The notes below the pieces were generated by a model. The model saw only the letters and a list, made by a program, of their open reading frames with translations. It ran no database searches and had not been told where the DNA came from. Of a stretch of 11,379 nt of DNA, positions 6,768 through 11,379 are shown piece by piece (positions within the stretch are counted from its first letter, which is position 1; each line of letters begins with the position of its first letter). Position numbers and translations under genes: made by a program. The stretch covers positions 1 through 11,379 of the forward strand of contig JAFADX010000051.1 in assembly GCA_023424475.1 (NCBI GenBank), written 5' to 3'. Source of the stretch: Pseudomonadota bacterium (GTDB lineage: Bacteria > Pseudomonadota > Alphaproteobacteria > Acetobacterales > Acetobacteraceae).

Positions 6768-7610
6768 ATGACAGAGATCCATCCGACCGCCTCGGTCGCC
6801 CCGGGCGCCGTGATCGGCGCGGGCTGCCGGGTCGGTCCGGGCTGCGTCCTGGGCCCCGAGGTGGTGCTCGAGGACAATGTCGAACTGATCGCCCATGTGG
6901 TGGTCGACGGCCGTACGCGCCTCGGCGCGGGGGTGCGTGTCTTCCCCTTCGCCACCATCGGCATGGCGCCGCAGGACCTGAAGTACAGGAATGAGCCGAC
7001 CGGCTGCGTGGTCGGTGCCGGCACGCTGGTGCGCGAGGGCGTGACCGTCCATCGCGCGAGCGTCGGCGGCTCGGGCGTCACCACCGTCGGCGCCGGCTGC
7101 ATGCTGATGGCGGTGGCCCATGTCGCGCATGACTGCGTGGTGGGGGACGGCGTGATCCTCGCCAACAACGTGATGCTCGGCGGGCATGTGCATGTGGGCG
7201 CGGGCGCCTTCATCGGCGGCGGGGCGGCGGTGCACCAGACGGTGCGCGTGGGGCGCCTCGCGATGGTCAGCGGCCTTGCCGGCGTGACCAACGACATTCC
7301 GCCCTTCGGCTATGTCTTCGGGCTGCCGGCGCGCCTCGTCGGCTTCAACAAGATCGGCCTGCTGCGGCGCGGCGCCACGCGCGACCAGCTCCGCATCCTG
7401 CGCAGCGTGAACAACATCCTCTTCAAGGACCCGGGCGAATTCGCCCCGAAGCTCGCCGAGGTCGAGAGCCGCTTCGGCAGCGAGCCGCTGGTCCAGGAGA
7501 TCATCGCCTTCGTCCGCGACCCGGGGCGGCGGCGGCAGCTGGTCCGCCCCGGCCGCATGGCCGCGCCCGAGCTGGGCGGCACCGATGAGGAGAACGGGGA
7601 GGGCTCGTGA
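6768..7610 (+). CDS. lpxA: UDP-N-acetylglucosamine O-acyltransferase
   Basis: LpxA performs the first step of lipid A synthesis, transferring a 3-hydroxyacyl chain from ACP to the 3-OH of UDP-GlcNAc. The 280-residue protein is a left-handed beta-helix (hexapeptide repeats from IHPTASVAPGAVIG, residue 4 onward) with a helical C-terminus. Family landmarks: FATIGMAPQDLKY (61-73), catalytic His121 in AHVAHDC (equivalent to E. coli His125), ILANNVMLGGHV with His140, and AVHQ with His156. An ungapped comparison from memory keeps a constant offset of 4 from E. coli numbering through this region. It places Gly169 at the acyl-chain ruler position (Gly173 in E. coli). The protein is about 18 residues longer than E. 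coli LpxA, the excess being an acidic/Gly tail. The terminal GTGA overlaps the lpxI start by 4 bases. Confidence 0.97.
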   Translation: MTEIHPTASVAPGAVIGAGCRVGPGCVLGPEVVLEDNVELIAHVVVDGRTRLGAGVRVFPFATIGMAPQDLKYRNEPTGCVVGAGTLVREGVTVHRASVGGSGVTTVGAGCMLMAVAHVAHDCVVGDGVILANNVMLGGHVHVGAGAFIGGGAAVHQTVRVGRLAMVSGLAGVTNDIPPFGYVFGLPARLVGFNKIGLLRRGATRDQLRILRSVNNILFKDPGEFAPKLAEVESRFGSEPLVQEIIAFVRDPGRRRQLVRPGRMAAPELGGTDEENGEGS

Positions 7611-8461
7611 CCTCCCCCGACGGGCCTCTCGGCATCATCGCCGGCGGCGGCGGCCTGCCGGTCCGCGTGGCGGAGGCCGTGGCGGCCTCCGGGCGGCCGG
7701 TGGTGGTGGCGGTGCTGGACGGGCATGGCGACCCCGCCGCCTATCCGGCCTTTCCGCATGCGACCTTCCGCTGGGGCCTCGCGGCGCAGCTTCTCGGCTG
7801 GCTGAAGGGGCAGGGGGTGCGGCAGGTTGTGCTGGCCGGGACGGTGTCGCGGCCGTCGCTGCTCTCCCTCCGGCCCGATGCGGCCGGCGTGAAGCTCCTG
7901 GCGCGCATCGGCAGGGCGGCCTTCACGGGCGACGATTCCATCCTGCGCGCGGTGATGAAGGTGCTCGCCGAGGATGGGTTCGAGGTGCTCGGCGCGCAGC
8001 AGGTGCTGGCGGGGCTGCTGCCGCCGGCCTCGCTGCTGGCCGGGCCGGCACCGGACGACCTCGCGCGCGCGGACATCCAGCGCGGGCTTGCGGTGTGTCG
8101 CGCGCTCGGCGTCGCCGATGTGGGGCAGGGCTGCGTCGTCCAGCAGGGTCTGGTGCTCGCGGTCGAGGCGATCGAGGGAACCGACGCCATGCTCGCCCGC
8201 TGCGGCGGCCTGCGGCGGGAGGGGCCCGGCGGCGTGCTGGTCAAAGCGCTGAAGCCGGGCCAGTCGCGCCTCGCGGACCTGCCCACCATCGGCCCGCGCA
8301 CGGTGGAGGGCGCCGCCGCCGCCGGCCTGCGCGGCTTGGCCTTCGAGGCCAATGGCACCATCCTCCTGGAGCGGGAGACCACCATCGCCCGGGCGGCGGC
8401 AGCAGGGCTGTTCCTGCTTGCCTTCGACCCGGCGGAATTCACGGAAGGAACGACAGCATGA
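7607..8461 (+). CDS. lpxI: UDP-2,3-diacylglucosamine pyrophosphatase LpxI
   Basis: LpxI hydrolyses UDP-2,3-diacylglucosamine to lipid X (2,3-diacylglucosamine 1-phosphate) plus UMP, the fourth step of lipid A synthesis. It replaces the unrelated LpxH in alphaproteobacteria. The 284-residue product begins at GTG 7607, within the lpxA stop (GTGA). The N-terminal motif LGIIAGGGGLPVRVAE (8-23) is diagnostic, as is the C-terminal stretch DLPTIGPRTVEGAA followed by AGLRGLAFEAN. Asp224 in that stretch lies close to Asp225, reported essential in Caulobacter LpxI; the correspondence is by position and was not aligned. Length matches the family (about 270-290). GGGGAGGG at 7595-7602 and GAGGAG at 7586-7591 could serve as ribosome-binding sequence. 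lpxB, often next in alphaproteobacterial clusters, does not follow; gloA does, with a 4-base overlap. Confidence 0.95.
   Translation: MTSPDGPLGIIAGGGGLPVRVAEAVAASGRPVVVAVLDGHGDPAAYPAFPHATFRWGLAAQLLGWLKGQGVRQVVLAGTVSRPSLLSLRPDAAGVKLLARIGRAAFTGDDSILRAVMKVLAEDGFEVLGAQQVLAGLLPPASLLAGPAPDDLARADIQRGLAVCRALGVADVGQGCVVQQGLVLAVEAIEGTDAMLARCGGLRREGPGGVLVKALKPGQSRLADLPTIGPRTVEGAAAAGLRGLAFEANGTILLERETTIARAAAAGLFLLAFDPAEFTEGTTA
8443..8450 (+). promoter_or_regulatory. Strong ribosome-binding site for gloA inside lpxI
   Basis: GGAAGGAA sits 7 bases before ATG 8458. It decides the gloA start, although the frame is open much further upstream (from 7585). It is the best Shine-Dalgarno match in the cluster, so gloA need not rely on coupling to lpxI. 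Confidence 0.7.
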
Positions 8462-8859
8462 GCCAGGGCCGCTTCCTGCACACGATGATCCGCGTCGGCA
8501 ACCTCGACCGCAGCGTGAAGTTCTACACCGAACTGCTGGGCATGAAGGAGCTGCGCCGCCGCGACGTGCCCGACGGCAAGTACACCCTCGCCTTCCTCGG
8601 CTACGGCGAAGGCAATGCCGAGGGCCAGGGCGAGATCGAGCTGACCTACAACTACGGCGTCGAGACGTACGAGCAGGGCAACGCCTTCGGCCACCTCGCG
8701 GTCGGCGTGCCGGACGTGGCGGCGGCCTGCGAGGCGGTCCGCGCCGGCGGCGGCAAGGTGACGCGCGAGGCCGGCCCGGTGAAGTTCGGCACCACCATCA
8801 TCGCCTTCGTCGAGGACCCGGACGGCTACAAGATCGAGCTGATCCAGCGGATGTCCTGA
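8458..8859 (+). CDS. gloA: Lactoylglutathione lyase (glyoxalase I)
   Basis: GloA isomerises the methylglyoxal-glutathione hemithioacetal to S-lactoylglutathione, the first step of glutathione-dependent methylglyoxal detoxification in the cytosol. The 133-residue protein is a two-module VOC-fold protein of normal bacterial length. All four metal ligands are in place: His8 (FLHTMIRV), Glu61 (EIELTYN), His79 (FGHLAVGV) and Glu127 (YKIELIQ). LDRSVKFYTELLGM (16-29) and FVEDPDGYKIEL (117-128) are classic glyoxalase I signatures. The absence of the eukaryotic-type insertions suggests the Ni/Co-type E. coli class (inference). It overlaps lpxI by ATGA and is followed 13 bases later by ycjX, so it is embedded in the envelope operon. 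No biosynthetic link to lipid A is known to me. Confidence 0.95.
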   Translation: MSQGRFLHTMIRVGNLDRSVKFYTELLGMKELRRRDVPDGKYTLAFLGYGEGNAEGQGEIELTYNYGVETYEQGNAFGHLAVGVPDVAAACEAVRAGGGKVTREAGPVKFGTTIIAFVEDPDGYKIELIQRMS

Positions 8860-8872
8860 CGTCGGGGCGGGG

Positions 8873-10261
8873 GTGGACCCGCTCTCGCTCCTCCGCGGCG
8901 TCCTCGATACCGCCGAGGACACCGCCCGCGCGCTGGTGGGCCGCGAGCGCATCCGTCTCGCGGTCACCGGCCTGTCGCGCGCGGGCAAGACGGTCTTCCT
9001 CACCTCGCTCATCGCGAACCTGCTCGCCGCGGGGCGCGGCGCGCGCACCCTGCCTGCGCTGTCGGATGCGGCCGGCGGGCGGATCCGCCGCGTCTTCGTC
9101 GTCCCGGCGGGCACCGAGACGGTCCCGCGCTTCGACCCCGAGGCCCATCTCGGCGCGCTGGCCGCCGATCCGCCGCGCTGGCCGGAACGCACGGAGGATT
9201 TCTCGACCCTCTCCATCGCCATCGACGTGGAGCGGCGCACCTCCCTCGGCGGGCTGCTGCCGGAACGGCGGCTGACGCTCGACCTCATCGACTATCCGGG
9301 CGAATGGCTGCTCGACCTGCCCATGCTGCGGCAGGACTACGCCGCCTGGTCGGCCGGGACGCTGGCACGCTTCCGGCGCGGCGCGCGCGCTGCGGCGGCG
9401 GCCGGGTTCCTCGCTTTCCTCGATGCACTGCCGGCCGATGCGCCGGCCGAGGATGCGCTCGCGAAGCGTGGCTATACGCTGTACCGCGACGCACTGCGCG
9501 CCTGCCGCGACGCGCACGGGCTGCGCCTGCTGCAGCCGGGCCGCTTCCTCAACCCCGGCCCGCGCGGCGAGGCGCCCCTGCTGTGGTTCTTCCCGCTGCC
9601 CGGGGGCGCGCGGGGCGGCCTCGCGGATCTCTGCGCGCGGCGCTATGCCGCCTATCTCGACGACCAGCGCGGGACCTTCCTCGATCCCTATTTCTCCCGC
9701 TTCCACCGCCAGGTCGTGCTGGTGGACGTGCTCGGCGCGCTGCATGCGGGGGAGGAAGCCTTCCGCGACACCGGCGACGCGCTCGCCGCCGTCGCGTCCA
9801 TCATCTCCGGCGCCAGCTGGCTCGAGCGGCTGCTCGGCGCGGCGCCGACCCGCGTCGCCTTCGCCGCGACCAAGGCGGACCACGTGCCGACGCGGGCACG
9901 CGACGCGCTCGCTGCGCTCGTCGAGCACATCGCCTTCGGTGCGCGCGGCCGCGCGGCGCAGTCGGGCGCGGCCGTTTCCTGCCACGCCGTCGCCGCCATC
10001 CGCTGCACCGAGGATGCCGTCGCGCGCCTCGAGGGCCAGCCGGTCGCCGCCGTGCGCGGGGTGCTTTTGCAGGATGGCCGCGGCGCCACCATCTATCCGG
10101 GCGAGGTGCCGATGAAACCGCCCGAACCGGATTTCTGGGATGCCGGCCTGTTCACCATGCCGGAGTTCCGCCCGCCCCGCCTCGACCCGGCCGGGACCTC
10201 CGGCATGCCGCATCTGGGGCTCGATGCGCTGCTCGCCTGGCTGGTCGGGGACCTGCTGTGA
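8873..10261 (+). CDS. ycjX: YcjX-family P-loop NTP-binding protein (DUF463)
   Basis: YcjX proteins are poorly understood P-loop nucleotide-binding proteins; in E. coli ycjX lies with ycjF beside the phage-shock genes and is stress-induced. The 462-residue product (E. coli about 465) starts at GTG 8873 behind a G-rich stretch. Seen: Walker A GLSRAGKT (33-40) in the strand-loop context RLAVTGLSRAGKTVFL; a probable switch/Walker B region LIDYPGEWLLDLP (138-150); VVLVDVLGALHAG, a family hallmark; and TKAD (333-336), a G4-like base-recognition motif suggesting GTP preference (inference). No signal peptide or TM segment is apparent, so it is likely cytosolic or membrane-peripheral via YcjF. Its stop overlaps the ycjF start as GTGA (10258-10261). 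Family assignment is firm; cellular role is unknown. Confidence 0.9.
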   Translation: MDPLSLLRGVLDTAEDTARALVGRERIRLAVTGLSRAGKTVFLTSLIANLLAAGRGARTLPALSDAAGGRIRRVFVVPAGTETVPRFDPEAHLGALAADPPRWPERTEDFSTLSIAIDVERRTSLGGLLPERRLTLDLIDYPGEWLLDLPMLRQDYAAWSAGTLARFRRGARAAAAAGFLAFLDALPADAPAEDALAKRGYTLYRDALRACRDAHGLRLLQPGRFLNPGPRGEAPLLWFFPLPGGARGGLADLCARRYAAYLDDQRGTFLDPYFSRFHRQVVLVDVLGALHAGEEAFRDTGDALAAVASIISGASWLERLLGAAPTRVAFAATKADHVPTRARDALAALVEHIAFGARGRAAQSGAAVSCHAVAAIRCTEDAVARLEGQPVAAVRGVLLQDGRGATIYPGEVPMKPPEPDFWDAGLFTMPEFRPPRLDPAGTSGMPHLGLDALLAWLVGDLL

Positions 10262-11127
10262 GCGGCCGCCCGACGCCGCGCGTCATTCTCGATGAGGGCA
10301 CGGCGCCGGCGCCGCGCCTCGATTTCGGCTGGGAGGTCGCCGTCGCGCCGCCCGTGCCCCCGGCGCGCGGCTGGTCGACGCCGGCGCTGCTCGGCCTTGG
10401 CGTCGCGCTGCTGGTGCTGGGGTTTTCCCTGCTCGAGGCCGGGAACTTCGTGGCGGCGCAGTTCGCGCGCTCGGCCTGGCTCGGGTGGATGACGCTCGCC
10501 GTCGCGGCCGGCGGCTTCGGTTTCGTCTTCGGGGCGATCTGGCGGGAGGCGCGGCGCTATCTCGCCCTCGGCACGGTGGACCGGGCGCGCGCCGCCGCCG
10601 CACGCGGGGACGCCACGGCGCTGCGAAGGGAACTCGAGGCGTGGCAGGCGGCATTGCCCGAGGGGCGCCCGAGGCCGGGCGATCTCGGCGACATGGGCAT
10701 CGAGGCTGCGAGCGCCCTTGTGGAGGCGAAGACGCTGGCGCCCATCGCCCAGGACGCGGCGGCGCTCGGCCGCGCCGCGGCGGTGCAGGCCTTCGCGGTG
10801 ACGGCGGTCAGCCCGTCGCCCGGGCTGGATGCGCTGATCTTCGGCTGGCGCGGCATCCGGCTGGTCCGGCAGGTCGCCGCGCTGCACGGGTTCCGGCCCG
10901 GCATCGCCGGCACCGCCGCGTTGCTGCGGCGGATCGCCCTGGATGCGGCGACGGTGGCGGCCGCCGATGTCGCGGTGGATGCCGCGGTGCGGGGCCTGCT
11001 CAGTTCCAGGCTGGCCGAGCACCTGGCGGGCGAGGCCGCGGCGGGCGCGGTCGCCGCGCGCCGGATGATGCTGCTCGCCCGCGTCGCGGACGACGCCTGC
11101 CGCATCCTGCCGCGCGTGCGGACCTAG
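10258..11127 (+). CDS. ycjF: YcjF-family inner-membrane protein (DUF697/UPF0283)
   Basis: YcjF proteins are inner-membrane partners, by genomic pairing, of YcjX; function is unknown. The 289-residue product starts at GTG 10258, overlapping the ycjX stop by 4 bases. The N-terminus is Pro-rich and soluble (1-38). Two TM segments follow (about 41-59 and 74-95), then a charged helical stretch with Arg/Ala-rich heptads (about 97-135). The C-terminal DUF697 domain contains the signature TAVSPSPGLDALIFGWRGIR (182-201), then VRQVAALHGFRPG. E. coli YcjF is about 353 residues; this one is shorter, mainly at the N-terminus. TAG at 11125-11127 is the last + strand stop in the window, with a hairpin starting on its final base. 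This is the end of the + strand gene run. Assignment rests on the signature plus the ycjX neighbour. Confidence 0.87.
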   Translation: MSGRPTPRVILDEGTAPAPRLDFGWEVAVAPPVPPARGWSTPALLGLGVALLVLGFSLLEAGNFVAAQFARSAWLGWMTLAVAAGGFGFVFGAIWREARRYLALGTVDRARAAAARGDATALRRELEAWQAALPEGRPRPGDLGDMGIEAASALVEAKTLAPIAQDAAALGRAAAVQAFAVTAVSPSPGLDALIFGWRGIRLVRQVAALHGFRPGIAGTAALLRRIALDAATVAAADVAVDAAVRGLLSSRLAEHLAGEAAAGAVAARRMMLLARVADDACRILPRVRT

Positions 11128-11164
11128 AGACGTTCCCGTTCGCCCTGGCTCACGGCAACGTCTC
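11127..11164 (+). terminator. Candidate transcription terminator after ycjF
   Basis: GAGACGTT (11127-11134) pairs perfectly with AACGTCTC (11157-11164). After one C/C mismatch, CCGT (11136-11139) pairs with ACGG (11152-11155), leaving a 12-base loop. That is 12 base pairs beginning on the last base of the ycjF stop. GTTGTTTCT at 11171-11179 gives only a modest T-rich tail, 6 bases after the stem. Placement at the end of a long operon and before a convergent gene supports a terminator; the weak T-run lowers confidence. Confidence 0.55.
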
Positions 11165-11181
11165 CAGCCCGTTGTTTCTGC

Positions 11182-11231
11182 GAGCATCTTCACCCGTTCA
11201 GGAGATTCCACCTGATCGGGTGAAGATGCTC
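11182..11231. repeat. Long palindrome (REP-like hairpin) at convergent gene ends
   Basis: Arms 11182-11202 and 11211-11231 are reverse complements at 20 of 21 positions, including a perfect outer 15 bp (GAGCATCTTCACCCG with CGGGTGAAGATGCTC). The only mismatch is T11197/T11216; the loop is 8 bases. It lacks a T-run on either strand. Its right half is read as the last codons of the minus-strand gene, and its left half lies past that stop. This could be a bidirectional transcription barrier, an mRNA 3'-end protector, or a copy of a dispersed palindromic repeat; only one copy is visible here. Confidence 0.75.
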
Positions 11232-11379
11232 TGGGCACGGACCGGCGTATCCTCCAACCGGATCCGATCGCGCTTCAGCGCCACCCGCCGTTCCGTCGCG
11301 GCGCGGCGTTCGCGCAGCAGGGCCAGCACCTTCTCCGCGCGGCGTGCCTCGACCAATGCGCTGCGGCCCGCTTCGAGGC
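11198..11379 (-). CDS. C-terminal fragment of a coiled-coil protein, possibly flagellar export protein FliJ
   Basis: On the minus strand the frame is open from the window edge to TGA (TCA on + at 11198-11200), giving 59 residues; the start is outside. The tail is highly charged and helical, with heptad-like Leu/Val spacing: ALVEARRAEKVLALLRERR, then ATERRVALKRDRIRLED. This resembles the C-terminal half of FliJ, the coiled-coil stalk/chaperone of the flagellar type III export ATPase, where AR..EK.LE.L.ERR patterns are typical. FliJ is about 140-150 residues, so most would lie outside. The last dozen residues (AQSIFTRSGGIS) are encoded by the palindrome at 11182-11231 and do not look like FliJ. 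It converges on ycjF, with 70 bases between the stops. That a gene is here is fairly likely; the FliJ name is tentative, and HrpB7/YscO-type proteins would look similar. Confidence 0.45.
   Translation of the reverse strand, partial: LEAGRSALVEARRAEKVLALLRERRAATERRVALKRDRIRLEDTPVRAQSIFTRSGGIS

Noticed and set aside
7585..8457. A long in-frame extension upstream of gloA that would make a fused 424-residue protein
   Set aside because: The upstream part is an out-of-frame reading of lpxI with Arg/Gly/Ala bias. The glyoxalase I domain begins exactly at ATG 8458, behind a strong ribosome-binding site.
8798..10213. A 471-codon minus-strand frame opposite ycjX, and a similar one at 10093-11238 opposite ycjF
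   Set aside because: Same in-register antisense artefact of GC-rich codon use; biased composition and no family motifs, against well-supported + strand genes.
1..11379. Search for a novel defence, mobile or phage system
   Set aside because: All + strand coding space is filled by recognisable families. No integrase, transposase, CRISPR repeat, toxin-antitoxin pair or composition break was seen.

Overview
The window is a very GC-rich piece of a Gram-negative chromosome. The gene order dxr-rseP-bamA-skp-lpxD-fabZ-lpxA-lpxI, and the use of LpxI rather than LpxH, point to an alphaproteobacterium. The composition and protein character suggest Rhodospirillales/Acetobacterales, but that placement is inference: there is no rRNA or other taxonomic marker here.

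Layout. Bases 1-935 are the 3' three quarters of dxr (isoprenoid precursor synthesis). Bases 964-2067 are rseP (intramembrane site-2 protease). A 107-base gap with a strong hairpin (2071-2100) follows. Bases 2175-5249 hold bamA (outer-membrane protein insertase, TTG start) and skp (periplasmic OMP chaperone with long Gln/Pro-rich ends). Bases 5254-8461 hold lpxD, fabZ, lpxA and lpxI, four genes of the lipid A/3-hydroxyacyl supply pathway, packed with 3-4 base gaps or 4-base start/stop overlaps. Bases 8458-8859 encode glyoxalase I (gloA), overlapping lpxI where lpxB is often found in related clusters. Bases 8873-11127 are a ycjX-ycjF pair (P-loop protein plus membrane protein), also joined by a 4-base overlap. 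All of these genes are on the + strand. At the right edge a convergent minus-strand gene enters the window; its last 59 codons encode a charged coiled-coil tail resembling the flagellar export protein FliJ. Two hairpins lie between and across the convergent 3' ends.

How the genes fit together. The core makes the outer membrane. FabZ processes 3-hydroxyacyl-ACP, the same pool that LpxA and LpxD draw on. LpxA, LpxD and LpxI are steps 1, 3 and 4 of lipid A synthesis. Skp carries unfolded porins to BamA. RseP is the envelope-stress/regulated-proteolysis protease. Dxr supplies isoprenoids, including the undecaprenyl carrier. The downstream gloA and ycjXF look like stress functions appended to the operon. 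I found no tRNA, rRNA, CRISPR array, insertion sequence or phage gene. Most of the window is conserved housekeeping sequence. The less ordinary points are the operon tail, the Skp extensions, the intergenic hairpins and the palindrome that forms the end of the minus-strand gene.
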